DNA of 64,000 bases from Oceanihabitans gracilariae (lineage in GTDB: Bacteria; Bacteroidota; Bacteroidia; Flavobacteriales; Flavobacteriaceae). The stretch spans positions 1,178,001 to 1,242,000 of the forward strand of contig NZ_JBHULM010000011.1 of assembly GCF_042684485.1 (NCBI RefSeq), in the 5' to 3' direction. Positions 8,960-17,996 of the stretch are shown one piece after another. Numbering within the stretch: position 1 is the stretch's first letter; every line of letters begins with the position of its first letter. The translations under genes and the position numbers were made by a program. Below the pieces are notes generated by a model. That model was not told the DNA's origin, did no database searches, and saw only the letters and a program-made list of their open reading frames with translations.

Positions 8960-9012
8960 TGCGTTATTACTAAAATAAAAGAGTACTCTGTTTTATTATT
9001 TTTTTTAAACAC

Positions 9013-9058
9013 AGAATTAGCATTTTAGTGAAAATGCTAATTTTTTAATTTATCTTTG
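9013..9058 (+). promoter_or_regulatory. umuD promoter with 12-bp palindrome (operator or umuC terminator)
   Basis: Perfect 12-base arms AATTAGCATTTT and AAAATGCTAATT around AGTG are followed by a T-run and directly by the -7 box TATCTTTG (9051-9058). The box serves umuD (start 9096). The stem plus T-run could also terminate umuC transcripts. The palindrome shares the AGCA...TGCT core with the one upstream of umuC, but with 12 instead of 8 bases between the halves. Confidence 0.55.
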
Positions 9059-9095
9059 ATAAGTATCCTTACAATCGCTTTTAATACATTATACT

Positions 9096-9539
9096 ATGTT
9101 ACTACATAAATCAAAATCGCTTACGTTTTTTACTCCAGAATTAGTACCAAATTCTGGTGCTGTATTTTTAGATACTGGAATTTCTGCTGGATTTCCTTCT
9201 CCTGCCGAAGATTTTAAAGAAGAAAGAATAAGTTTAGATCGTGAGCTTATAAAAAATAAGGAAGCTACTTTTTTTGCAAAGGTAAGCGGACAATCTATGA
9301 TTGGTGCAGGACTAGATGATAATGACCTGTTAGTTATAGATAGAAGTTTAGAGCCTAGCCATAATAAAATAGCCGTTTGTTTTTTAGATGGTGAGTTTAC
9401 CGTTAAGCGTTTAAAAGTAGATGCTGAAGGTGTTTGGTTACAACCAGAAAATCCTAACTATCCTATAATTAGAATTACAGATGCTAATGATTTTGTTATT
9501 TGGGGAATAGTAACAAACGTGATTAAAAAGGTATACTAG
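9096..9539 (+). CDS. umuD: UmuD-like S24 self-cleaving translesion polymerase subunit
   Basis: A 147-residue protein of the LexA/UmuD S24 peptidase family, usual UmuD length. The cleavage site is Ala31-Gly32 in ISAGFPSPAEDF. The catalytic pair is Ser67 (VSGQSMIGAG) and Lys104 (FTVKRLK), the same 37-residue spacing as Ser60/Lys97 in E. coli UmuD. There is no N-terminal DNA-binding domain, so it is UmuD rather than LexA. After RecA-stimulated self-cleavage the product would bind UmuC to form active Pol V. It has its own TAnnTTTG promoter in addition to possible readthrough from umuC. Confidence 0.93.
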   Translation: MLLHKSKSLTFFTPELVPNSGAVFLDTGISAGFPSPAEDFKEERISLDRELIKNKEATFFAKVSGQSMIGAGLDDNDLLVIDRSLEPSHNKIAVCFLDGEFTVKRLKVDAEGVWLQPENPNYPIIRITDANDFVIWGIVTNVIKKVY

Positions 9540-9567
9540 AAAAAAACAATTAAAAAGCTCTTAAAAT

Positions 9568-9604
9568 AAAAACGCTTCAAGAAGTAAATCTTGAAGCGTT
9601 TTTT
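9568..9604. terminator. Bidirectional terminator between umuD and atpC
   Basis: A long perfect stem, AAAAACGCTTCAAGA against TCTTGAAGCGTTTTT with a 6-base loop, has A- and T-runs on both sides. It sits between the convergent umuD and atpC genes and can end both transcripts. The core ACGCTTCAA stem recurs at 46351. Confidence 0.9.
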
Positions 9605-9623
9605 ATAAAGTTAGTGTTTGTAA

Positions 9624-9902
9624 TTAGTCTGCTAATACAATCACTTTATTGTTATTCATTTCTAAAGTACCAGAGTTAATAGCTAACCAAGTAGAGTTAT
9701 TGTTTCCTTTAGTAAATTTATCTTTTACTTCATCCTCTAAAGAAATATCGCCATAAATTTTAACGTTTCCTTCTTTAAGAAGCGACACAATAGGAGCGTG
9801 ATCTTTTAATAATTCAAACTCTCCATTTACTCCAGGAACAATAACACTTGTTATTTCTCCGCTAAATAAAGTTGCTTCTGGTGATACAATTTCTAAATAC
9901 AT
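9624..9902 (-). CDS. atpC: F1Fo ATP synthase epsilon subunit (short form)
   Basis: A 92-residue protein (MYLEIVSPEATLFSGEITSVIVPGVNGEFELLKDHAPIVSLL...) that matches only the N-terminal beta-sandwich of epsilon. The C-terminal two-helix inhibitory domain of the about 135-residue E. coli protein is absent, as in other Bacteroidota. It couples the gamma shaft to the c-ring, but without the helices it should not inhibit ATP hydrolysis in the E. coli way. It lies 90 bases downstream of atpD in the same operon; a small intercistronic hairpin (9962-9981) separates them. Confidence 0.93.
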   Translation of the reverse strand: MYLEIVSPEATLFSGEITSVIVPGVNGEFELLKDHAPIVSLLKEGNVKIYGDISLEDEVKDKFTKGNNNSTWLAINSGTLEMNNNKVIVLAD

Positions 9903-9961
9903 CTTTTAAATTTTATTTAAAAGCTTCCGTACAAACGAAAGTCTCATTTATATTAAACAGA

Positions 9962-9981
9962 TGCTGAAAATACATTCAGCA
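9962..9981 (-). repeat. Intercistronic hairpin between atpD and atpC
   Basis: Arms TGCTGAA and TTCAGCA enclose a 6-base loop. It lies 11 bases after the atpD stop on the minus strand with no T-run, so it is more likely a transcript-processing or stabilising hairpin than a terminator. Confidence 0.4.
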
Positions 9982-9992
9982 CTTGCTTTGGC

Positions 9993-11501
9993 TTATGCCT
10001 CTGCAAGCATTTTTTCACCTGCTTCAATAGCTTCTTCAATAGTACCTTTAAGGTTAAATGCTGCTTCTGGTAAGTGATCTAATTCACCATCCATAATCAT
10101 ATTAAATCCTTTAATAGTTTCTTTAATATCAACTAAAACACCTTTAAGACCTGTAAATTGCTCTGCTACGTGGAAAGGTTGTGATAAGAAACGTTGTACA
10201 CGTCTTGCTCTACCAACAGCCATTTTATCTTCTTCAGATAATTCTTCCATACCAAGAATAGCAATAATATCTTGTAATTCTTTATAACGTTGTAATAACT
10301 CTTTTACTCGTTGTGCACAGTTATAGTGATCATCACCTAAAATATCAGCAGTAAGAATTCTTGAAGTAGAATCTAAAGGATCTACTGCAGGATAAATACC
10401 TAACTCAGCAATTTTACGAGATAATACAGTTGTAGCATCTAAGTGAGCAAACGTTGTTGCTGGAGCTGGATCTGTTAAATCATCTGCAGGTACGTAAACC
10501 GCTTGTACAGATGTAATAGATCCTCTTTTAGTTGAAGTAATACGCTCTTGCATAGCACCCATTTCTGTTGCTAATGTTGGTTGGTAACCTACGGCAGAAG
10601 GCATACGACCTAATAATGCAGATACCTCAGAACCAGCTTGTGTAAAACGGAAGATATTATCTACGAAAAATAATACATCTTTTCCTTGTCCTTCACCAGC
10701 ACCATCACGGAAATACTCAGCAATAGTTAAACCTGATAAGGCAACACGAGCACGTGCTCCAGGTGGTTCGTTCATTTGTCCGAATACGAAAGTAGCTTTA
10801 GAGTCTTTCATAACAGATTTATCTACTTTTTGAAGATCCCATCCACCTTCTTCCATAGAATGCATAAAGTCATCACCATACTTGATAATTCCTGACTCTA
10901 ACATTTCACGAAGTAAATCGTTTCCTTCACGTGTTCTTTCACCTACTCCTGCGAATACTGAAAGTCCACCGTGTCCTTTTGCAATATTGTTAATCAACTC
11001 TTGAATTAATACTGTTTTACCTACACCAGCACCACCGAATAAACCAATTTTACCACCTTTTGCATAAGGCTCAATTAGGTCAATTACTTTAATACCTGTA
11101 AATAAAACTTCTGTTGAAGTTGATAATTCTTCAAATTTAGGAGCTTGTCTGTGTATTGGTAACCCAGCTTCACCAGCTTTAGGTAAATCTCCAAGACCAT
11201 CGATAGCATCACCAATTACATTAAATAGACGACCATAAACGTCATCTCCAACTGGCATTTGTATTGGAGCACCAGTAGTATTAACTTCTGTTCCTCTACT
11301 TAAACCATCTGAAGAATCCATTGCGATAGTACGTACAGTATCTTCACCAATGTGAGATTGTACTTCTAGTACTAGAATAGAACCATCTGTTTTTTTGATT
11401 TCTAATGAATCATAAATTTTTGGAAGTTCAGCACCAGCAGCGAATTCTACATCGATAACTGGACCTACTATTTGTGCAACTTTACCTGTAACTTTTGACA
11501 T
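9993..11501 (-). CDS. atpD: F1Fo ATP synthase beta subunit
   Basis: A 502-residue catalytic beta subunit of the membrane ATP synthase. It has the Walker A motif GGAGVGKTVL, the GERTREGNDL catalytic-glutamate block, Walker B LFFVDNIFRF, and the C-terminal DELSEED-like region (MEELSEEDKMAVGRARRVQRFLSQPF). Length and sequence are normal. Only atpD and atpC are here; the remaining ATP synthase genes must lie elsewhere, the usual arrangement in Flavobacteriia. A TATATTTG -7 box lies about 90 bases upstream. Confidence 0.98.
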   Translation of the reverse strand: MSKVTGKVAQIVGPVIDVEFAAGAELPKIYDSLEIKKTDGSILVLEVQSHIGEDTVRTIAMDSSDGLSRGTEVNTTGAPIQMPVGDDVYGRLFNVIGDAIDGLGDLPKAGEAGLPIHRQAPKFEELSTSTEVLFTGIKVIDLIEPYAKGGKIGLFGGAGVGKTVLIQELINNIAKGHGGLSVFAGVGERTREGNDLLREMLESGIIKYGDDFMHSMEEGGWDLQKVDKSVMKDSKATFVFGQMNEPPGARARVALSGLTIAEYFRDGAGEGQGKDVLFFVDNIFRFTQAGSEVSALLGRMPSAVGYQPTLATEMGAMQERITSTKRGSITSVQAVYVPADDLTDPAPATTFAHLDATTVLSRKIAELGIYPAVDPLDSTSRILTADILGDDHYNCAQRVKELLQRYKELQDIIAILGMEELSEEDKMAVGRARRVQRFLSQPFHVAEQFTGLKGVLVDIKETIKGFNMIMDGELDHLPEAAFNLKGTIEEAIEAGEKMLAEA

Positions 11502-11587
11502 TACTTTTATATTTAATGTTTTGGTATATTATTAATACGAAAAACAATTTGCTCTATTTTTATAGAGTGTAAGGTTTTTTCGCGCTG

Positions 11588-11623
11588 CAAATATAGTGGT
11601 TTTAATTTAAAAAATATATCAAA
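11588..11623 (-). promoter_or_regulatory. Promoter of atpD-atpC
   Basis: On the minus strand the sequence reads TATATTTG (11588-11595), an exact TAnnTTTG -7 box. A TTTG (11620-11623) lies 24 bases farther upstream as a possible -33 element. The predicted leader is about 80 bases. Confidence 0.6.
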
Positions 11624-11645
11624 AATTTAGCCTTTTTTAGGTATA

Positions 11646-11679
11646 AAAAAACGCCCTCTATTTGAAGGCGTTTTTTTTA
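11646..11679 (-). terminator. Terminator of the TonB receptor / SGNH operon
   Basis: An AAAACGCC...GGCGTTTT stem with A- and T-runs lies just past the stop codon of the SGNH lipoprotein gene. It separates that operon from atpD. Confidence 0.85.
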
Positions 11680-11694
11680 TAAGATTTATTTAAA

Positions 11695-13227
11695 TTATTG
11701 AAGCGTAGGAGGGTAGTTTGTTGGGTAATCTCCTGAGTCTACTAAATTACCTGAAGCTTCAAAGTTAGAACCGTAAGTTGCATCAATAGCTTTCATGAAT
11801 TGATTTGCTAATAAAGCGTAACCTCTAGCAGTTGGGTGTACACCATCTAATGAGAAAACACCACCAGTTACAAGGCTAGACGTTAACACAAAATCTCCAT
11901 CAGGATAACCTGTACTATCTAATTGTTGCATTAAAGCGTTGGCATCAACAAAAGCAAAACCTGCAGTATTTGCTGCATCTAATAATTTTGCGTTAAAGGT
12001 ATCTGTTGCTATTTTTATTTCGTTTTGTTCTTCTGGAGTTAAAACCCATTTGTCTGCTAAGGGAATTGCAACACCATTTACTGTTGCAGAATTACCAGGA
12101 ATAGCTTCTGTACCAATAAAGGTAGAAGCAGATAAAACTAATAAATCTTCAGCGGTAGCTTGACGCATACTTACTAAATTAGCATCTATACTGGTTAAAT
12201 CGGTTAAGTTTTCATCCATAATAACAACGGCATTACTTTCTCCAGCTTCAAACGTAATGGTTCTTTTAGCTATTTCTGCATCTGCATCTTCTTGTGAAAT
12301 AGCATTAACGCTAACCAAGTAAGCAAAAGCACCTTGAATACCTGCGTTATATGCTCCGTATACACTAGCACTATTTAAAAATGCTGCAGTTGCTGCATCT
12401 AAAGGAACAGGGTTATGAGGTACTGTTGTAAAATGCGGAATAGTGGTTACATATGGTATGTTAGCCATGACACCTTGTACTTGGGCAGATTGTAATGAAC
12501 CAATAATAGCATCTATAGAAGCATCAAACATTGGTTGTGGTGTAATAGCACCTAAAGTTGCGTCTGCACCAGCAGTAGCGTATCCTAATATATCATTGTT
12601 TCCAATCCATAAAGATACAAATGTTGGTTGTTGCGCTAAGGCATCCCCTAAAATAGTTGCACTTGGAGAAGAAGCTATTCTTACAAAGTAAGGGTTAGCA
12701 GTTGCAGGAGTAGTTGCTAAATTTGCAGGGTTTCCATAACCATTAAATAGTAAATGAAAACTTGCAGCACCAGGAACACCCATATTATTATGGCTTCCTA
12801 TAGAAGGTGCTAAAGCTTCTGTTGTAGAAGTTCCTGGTAATGTAGCAGGACCTGAACCATCAAAATATAATCTAGGACCAAAACTACCATCGGCATTTTG
12901 AACACCACCAAATAATAAACCACCAATATTGTCATTCATTAATGGTTGGGTAAAAGTACCTCCACCAGCTAAAGCAAATTTTTGCGATAGCATATTAGGC
13001 ATCGAGTTTGTTTGTCCTGCAATAAATAAAGCATTATCTGTATATCCAGCAGTTAATGAATTACCTATAGATACATAGTTAGAAAAATCTGCAGTACCAG
13101 CTGTTAAAGCAGGTAACACTTCTTCTTGTGTAGGATTGTCTAAGTATTGTTCAAAATCCTCTTCGTCATTACATGCTGTAAAGCCTATAAGGACAGCAGA
13201 TAGTAATACATATTTTATATTTTTCAT
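11695..13227 (-). CDS. SGNH/GDSL-family esterase lipoprotein
   Basis: Starting at the ATG complement of 13225-13227 gives 510 residues with a clean lipoprotein signal peptide (MKNIKYVLLSAVLIGFTAC, lipid-anchored Cys19). A longer frame would start 13 codons upstream inside the receptor gene. After the Cys, the acidic NDEEDFEQ stretch resembles the surface-export signal of Bacteroidota lipoproteins. SGNH blocks are visible: block I IGNSLTAGY with nucleophile Ser57, block III WIGNNDILGY, and block V LDGVHPTARGY with Asp461 and His464. It is probably a cell-surface carboxyl-ester hydrolase. The gene starts 10 bases after the receptor stop codon, so the two form a receptor-plus-lipoprotein unit; the ligand could be a lipid or acylated glycan. 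Confidence 0.88.
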   Translation of the reverse strand: MKNIKYVLLSAVLIGFTACNDEEDFEQYLDNPTQEEVLPALTAGTADFSNYVSIGNSLTAGYTDNALFIAGQTNSMPNMLSQKFALAGGGTFTQPLMNDNIGGLLFGGVQNADGSFGPRLYFDGSGPATLPGTSTTEALAPSIGSHNNMGVPGAASFHLLFNGYGNPANLATTPATANPYFVRIASSPSATILGDALAQQPTFVSLWIGNNDILGYATAGADATLGAITPQPMFDASIDAIIGSLQSAQVQGVMANIPYVTTIPHFTTVPHNPVPLDAATAAFLNSASVYGAYNAGIQGAFAYLVSVNAISQEDADAEIAKRTITFEAGESNAVVIMDENLTDLTSIDANLVSMRQATAEDLLVLSASTFIGTEAIPGNSATVNGVAIPLADKWVLTPEEQNEIKIATDTFNAKLLDAANTAGFAFVDANALMQQLDSTGYPDGDFVLTSSLVTGGVFSLDGVHPTARGYALLANQFMKAIDATYGSNFEASGNLVDSGDYPTNYPPTLQ

Positions 13228-13237
13228 TTTGCTAATT

Positions 13238-15970
13238 TTATAAGTTATTAATTGTCCATGAAACATAGTACATAGAACCTATATACCCAGAACCAAATGC
13301 TGTGAAGTATTCTTTTCCACCAATATTTGTACCACCAACTTTAATTAATGATTTAAGAGAAGGGATTTTGTAGTTAATCTGTGCATCTACAGTATGGAAT
13401 TCAGGAACGACACCATCACCAAAAGTTGCTTCCCAGAAATAATCATCACTAAATCTGTATGCTACATTAAATCCGAAGTTTTTAAATACTTCAGTGTTAC
13501 CAAAATGCGCTTTAAATTTATGTTCTGGTGTATTGAAATTTGTTTCAAAATCAGGGTTGGCTTCTTGATCAAAATCTTGTTTTGTAAAAGTATAACTACC
13601 ACCTATGTCATAACTACCAAATACTTTAGTAGATAAACCAATAGAAGCACCATAAGAATTTACGTTAACATCAGAGTTTGTGTATGCGCTATAGGTTTGA
13701 AAGTCACTATTAGCAATTGCAACAGCAGCAGAGCCATCTGCAACAGAACCATAAAATGGAGCGATAACCACTTCTTGAGAGATGAAATCTTTATATCTGT
13801 TATAATAGGTACTAAAATCTACAATAAGTTTGTTGAATTTACCTCTATACCCAATTTCTGCAGAAGTTACTTTTTCTGGTTTTACTAAACTAGGGTTAGC
13901 AACTCTTAATTGAGAAGGATCACCAGTTTCACCAAAAGCAACTACAGAAGAAGATGCGTATGAGTTATTGTATGCAGCAGCACCTGTTTGTGTGTAAACC
14001 GTTCCGTCACTACCTGTAAAATCTCTTGAGTATCTGTCTAAGTTATCTGGAGCAGAACCTATTAATATAGCTCTACCAGCATCTAGGCCAATAAATAAAT
14101 CTTGTGTAGTAGGGTTTCTAAAACCTGTTTGAACAGAACCTCTAATATTGTGGTCTTTATTAAGTGTTAAACCTAAAGATAATCTAGGAGAAAGAAATCC
14201 TTCAAAAAATTCAGATTTATCATAACGTGCAGAAGCAGTTACTTTTAATTCCATGATATCATTTAACTCAATATCTTTTTGAATTTGTGTATAGATACCA
14301 AATTCACTGTAGTCAATAGAACCATCATAATCGGTATAGATAGACCCTAAAGAATTTAAGTCATACTGTCTAAAAGAACCACCAACTTGAATATCTGCAA
14401 AATCAATTAAATGACTAAAGTTGTAGTTACCATCTGCATGGTAATATTTAGATTGGTCTTGAAATTTAGAACCTGTAGCTAAGTCTGGATCATCAATAAC
14501 TCTATTAAAAGCATTTTTAAACTCTGCAGAACCTGGTTCAAATCTTCCGTTTTCAGCAGCAGCTCTTGCAGCAGCATGTGCTTCTTCATCTGTAGCACCA
14601 CCACCTAAAGTTGCAGCTACGTAAGTGTTAATATAATCACCAAACCACTCTTCATCACTTTTCCAAGATCTGTTAATGTTAATTCCGGTAAATACCATAT
14701 CGTAAGAATCACCAGCTTTATCAGCAACTACATAACCTCTTAAAAAGTAGTTATCATTTTTTAATTCTAATTTATGTTGTTGTTGAAAGAAGTTATCAAT
14801 ATTATATCTATTGGTACCTTGGTAAATTGTGGTACCTGTACCTACTTTACCAACATATTGAATTTCAAAATTACTATCTGTAATTGGTCTGTAGTATAAT
14901 CCCCAATCTGCTTTAATGCTTCGGGCTTCATTGTCTGTTAAATCACGTTCGTTGTAACCTGTTCTACTAACATATACATCTGGTACAATACCAGTACCAC
15001 CTGCTAAATCATTAAGGTTTGCAGAAACTTCGTCACCATAAACATTAATACCATTATAGTTTCTGTTTGTTTCTCTTGTTCCGCCATACATATCGCTATC
15101 TACTTCACTAGTAGCTTCCCAATCGGTACCACTTAAGTAACCAAAGTTTATTTTAGCAGCAAATTTATCGCTAAATTTATAAGCCATTCTAATTCCTAAA
15201 TCGGTATATGGATTAGTACCAGCAGATTCTTGAGAAGTAACCCCTTGTTTTACATAAGCACTTATACCTTGGTGGTCAAAAGGACTTTTACTACGCATAA
15301 AAAGAATACCATTAAAGGCATTGGCTCCATATAACGCAGATGAAGCACCAGGTAAAAGTTCTACACTTTGTACATCTGTTTCGGTTAAACCAACTAGGTT
15401 ACCAATAGGGAAGTTTAATGCTGGCGTGGAGTTATCCATACCATCTACTAATTGCATAAAACGCGTATTAGCAAAAGAAGCAAAACCTCTAGTGTTTACA
15501 GATTTAAAAGTTAAACTATTAGTGTTTACATCAACACCTTTTAAGTTTTCTAAACCTCCATAGAAATCTGCAGAGGCTGTATTTTTAATTTCCTTTAAAC
15601 CAAAACGCTCTACAGTAACTGGAGATTCAAAAATACGTTCTGGAGTTCTAGAAGCAGAAATTACAACTTCATCAAGTGAAGTTCCTTCGGCTAAAATAAA
15701 ATTAATGACTTGATTGTTTGTATTTACCTCTTGAGATGAAGGTTCAAAACCTACACTACTAGCTTGTAATGTAAATGGTGGAGTTTGGTCTACTGTTAAT
15801 GTGAAATTACCATCAAAATCAGTAACCGTACCAACCGAGGCACCTACAACAATAATGTTTGCACTAGGAATAGGTAGGTTGCTGTCATCAACTACTGTTC
15901 CTGTTATTGTTGTTTGCGCATAAGTTAAGCTGCAAAAAAACAACAATAAAATTGAAAGAATTGTTCTCAT
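13238..15970 (-). CDS. TonB-dependent receptor with carboxypeptidase-like N-domain
   Basis: A 910-residue outer-membrane receptor. It has a signal peptide (MRTILSILLLFFCSLTYAQ), a carboxypeptidase-regulatory-like beta-sandwich (about 20-98, TITGTVVDDSNLPIPSANI..VTDFDGNFTL), a TonB box (LDEVVISASRTPE), a plug (about 110-225, with NTRGFASFANTRFMQLVDGMD and LLPGASSALYGANAFNGILFM) and a large barrel ending in the aromatic/hydrophobic strand YVSWTINNL. It is shorter than typical SusC and no SusD follows. Instead an SGNH lipoprotein begins 10 bases downstream and may act as the surface partner. Substrate unknown. Confidence 0.92.
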   Translation of the reverse strand: MRTILSILLLFFCSLTYAQTTITGTVVDDSNLPIPSANIIVVGASVGTVTDFDGNFTLTVDQTPPFTLQASSVGFEPSSQEVNTNNQVINFILAEGTSLDEVVISASRTPERIFESPVTVERFGLKEIKNTASADFYGGLENLKGVDVNTNSLTFKSVNTRGFASFANTRFMQLVDGMDNSTPALNFPIGNLVGLTETDVQSVELLPGASSALYGANAFNGILFMRSKSPFDHQGISAYVKQGVTSQESAGTNPYTDLGIRMAYKFSDKFAAKINFGYLSGTDWEATSEVDSDMYGGTRETNRNYNGINVYGDEVSANLNDLAGGTGIVPDVYVSRTGYNERDLTDNEARSIKADWGLYYRPITDSNFEIQYVGKVGTGTTIYQGTNRYNIDNFFQQQHKLELKNDNYFLRGYVVADKAGDSYDMVFTGININRSWKSDEEWFGDYINTYVAATLGGGATDEEAHAAARAAAENGRFEPGSAEFKNAFNRVIDDPDLATGSKFQDQSKYYHADGNYNFSHLIDFADIQVGGSFRQYDLNSLGSIYTDYDGSIDYSEFGIYTQIQKDIELNDIMELKVTASARYDKSEFFEGFLSPRLSLGLTLNKDHNIRGSVQTGFRNPTTQDLFIGLDAGRAILIGSAPDNLDRYSRDFTGSDGTVYTQTGAAAYNNSYASSSVVAFGETGDPSQLRVANPSLVKPEKVTSAEIGYRGKFNKLIVDFSTYYNRYKDFISQEVVIAPFYGSVADGSAAVAIANSDFQTYSAYTNSDVNVNSYGASIGLSTKVFGSYDIGGSYTFTKQDFDQEANPDFETNFNTPEHKFKAHFGNTEVFKNFGFNVAYRFSDDYFWEATFGDGVVPEFHTVDAQINYKIPSLKSLIKVGGTNIGGKEYFTAFGSGYIGSMYYVSWTINNL

Positions 15971-16141
15971 TTTTAAGATTTAGTTTAATTATTTGAGCCA
16001 ATATAAATAAATATTATGAAAACATTAAGAAGTTTTCTTAAAATTATGCGCGCATAATATTATTTTCTCAATTGAGATGGTCAAAATTTGAGAAATTCTT
16101 AAAATGTAACAAGTAAACTGAGGTTTACTAAAAAGCTTGTT

Positions 16142-17989
16142 TTATTCTACGGTAACTGATTTTGCTAAGTTTCTAGGTTGATCTACATTTTTATTTAACA
16201 TTACTGCAATATGATAAGACAGTAATTGTAGCGGAATGGTTGTAAGTAAAGGTGTTAGAGACTCTAAAGTTTCAGGAACTTCAATAATGTGGTCTGCTAA
16301 ATTTTTAACATTTGCATCACCTTCTGTAACAATACCAATTATTTTTCCAGCTCTTGATTTTATTTCTTCAATATTACTTACCACTTTTTCATAGTGTCCT
16401 TTATTTGTAGCAATAACAAATACAGGCATTTGCTCATCTATTAAAGCAATTGGCCCATGTTTCATTTCTGCAGCAGGATACCCTTCAGCATGTATGTAAG
16501 AAATCTCTTTTAGTTTTAATGCGCCTTCTAATGCAACAGGGAAGTTATATCCTCTTCCTAGATACAAGCAGTTTTTAGCATCTTTATAGGTTTTTGCAAC
16601 ATTTTGAATATGTTGGTCAGACTGTAATGCTTTTTGTACTTTTTCAGGAATTAATTCAAGTTCCTGTAAATGGTAATGGTAATTAGAATTTGATATTTTT
16701 CCTTTAACTTTTGCTAATTTTAAAGCAATTAAAGTTAATACAGTAATTTGCGTAGTAAATGCTTTTGTTGATGCTACACCAATTTCTGGTCCAGCATGTG
16801 TGTAAGCTCCTGCATGTGTTTCTCTGGCAATAGAAGAACCTACTACATTACAAACACCAAAAACAAAAGCGCCGTTTTGCTTAGCAAGTTTAATAGCAGC
16901 TAAGGTATCTGCTGTTTCTCCAGATTGCGATATTGCAATTACAACATCTTTATTGGTAATTACTGGATTTCTATATCTAAATTCTGAAGCGTATTCTACT
17001 TCAACAGGTATTCTTGCTAAGTCTTCAAAAATATACTCTGCAACTAAACCAGCGTGCCATGAGGTACCACAAGCAACAATAGTTATTTTGTCTGCATTTG
17101 TAAATTTTTCGATATTATCATCTATTCCAGACATTTTGATGATACCTTCTTTAGCTAAAAGGCGTCCTCTATAAGTGTCTCTTATGGCGTCTGGTTGTTC
17201 ATGAATTTCTTTAAGCATGAAGTGTTCATAGCCTCCTTTTTCTATTTGTTCCAGATTCATTTGTAGTTCTTGAACATAAGGTGCTACTACAGTGTCATCT
17301 TTGATTTTTCTAATCTTAACGCCTTTTTTTATTCTAACAATAGCCATTTCTTCATCTTCTAAATAGATGGCATTTTTAGTATATTCAATAAAAGGTGAAG
17401 CATCACTTGCAATAAAAAATTCATCTTCACCAACACCTATTGCTAAAGGGCTTCCTAAACGAGCTATAACAATTTCGTCTGGTTTGTTTCTATCAAATAC
17501 AGCAATGGCATACGCACCCACTACTTGGTTAAGGGCAATTTGTACTGCTTTACCTAGCTTAATGTTTTCTTTTAATTTTATATCTTCAATAAGGTTTATT
17601 AAAACCTCTGTATCTGTATCTGATTTAAAGGTATAGCCTCTTTTTGTTAATTCTTTTTTTAGTGCAGCGTAATTTTCTATAATACCATTATGTATAATTA
17701 CTAAATCGCCAGAGTTAGAACAGTGTGGATGCGAGTTTACATCATTAGGTATACCATGTGTTGCCCAACGTGTGTGGCCTATACCTAAATTGCCAGTTGT
17801 AGTTATTTCTGCTTCTAGCTTTTTTTGTAAATCTGCTACTTTTCCTTTTGTTTTAGATATTTTCAGGTTTTTGCCATCAAAAAGGGCTATTCCTGCACTG
17901 TCATACCCTCTGTATTCTAAACGTTTTAGTCCTTCAAGAATAATTGGATATGCTTTTCTATGACCTATGTAACCTACTATACCACACAT
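16142..17989 (-). CDS. glmS: Glutamine-fructose-6-phosphate aminotransferase (isomerizing)
   Basis: A 615-residue enzyme making glucosamine-6-phosphate for peptidoglycan and lipopolysaccharide. The N-terminal glutamine amidotransferase domain has the catalytic Cys2 (MCGIVGYIG) and GHTRWATHG. Two SIS sugar-isomerase domains follow: ISQSGETADTLAAI with the GVCNVVGSSIARETHAG block, and LGRGYNFPVALEGALKLKEISYIHAEGY. The C-terminus ends with the typical DQPRNLAKSVTVE. It is the last gene of a minus-strand operon, 7 bases after the DUF4270 gene. Confidence 0.98.
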   Translation of the reverse strand: MCGIVGYIGHRKAYPIILEGLKRLEYRGYDSAGIALFDGKNLKISKTKGKVADLQKKLEAEITTTGNLGIGHTRWATHGIPNDVNSHPHCSNSGDLVIIHNGIIENYAALKKELTKRGYTFKSDTDTEVLINLIEDIKLKENIKLGKAVQIALNQVVGAYAIAVFDRNKPDEIVIARLGSPLAIGVGEDEFFIASDASPFIEYTKNAIYLEDEEMAIVRIKKGVKIRKIKDDTVVAPYVQELQMNLEQIEKGGYEHFMLKEIHEQPDAIRDTYRGRLLAKEGIIKMSGIDDNIEKFTNADKITIVACGTSWHAGLVAEYIFEDLARIPVEVEYASEFRYRNPVITNKDVVIAISQSGETADTLAAIKLAKQNGAFVFGVCNVVGSSIARETHAGAYTHAGPEIGVASTKAFTTQITVLTLIALKLAKVKGKISNSNYHYHLQELELIPEKVQKALQSDQHIQNVAKTYKDAKNCLYLGRGYNFPVALEGALKLKEISYIHAEGYPAAEMKHGPIALIDEQMPVFVIATNKGHYEKVVSNIEEIKSRAGKIIGIVTEGDANVKNLADHIIEVPETLESLTPLLTTIPLQLLSYHIAVMLNKNVDQPRNLAKSVTVE

Positions 17990-17996
17990 AAAAAAA

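Noticed and set aside
13228..13266. Longer start for the SGNH lipoprotein, overlapping the receptor gene
   Set aside because: The extra 13 residues would precede a complete lipoprotein signal peptide; the internal ATG at 13227 is better.
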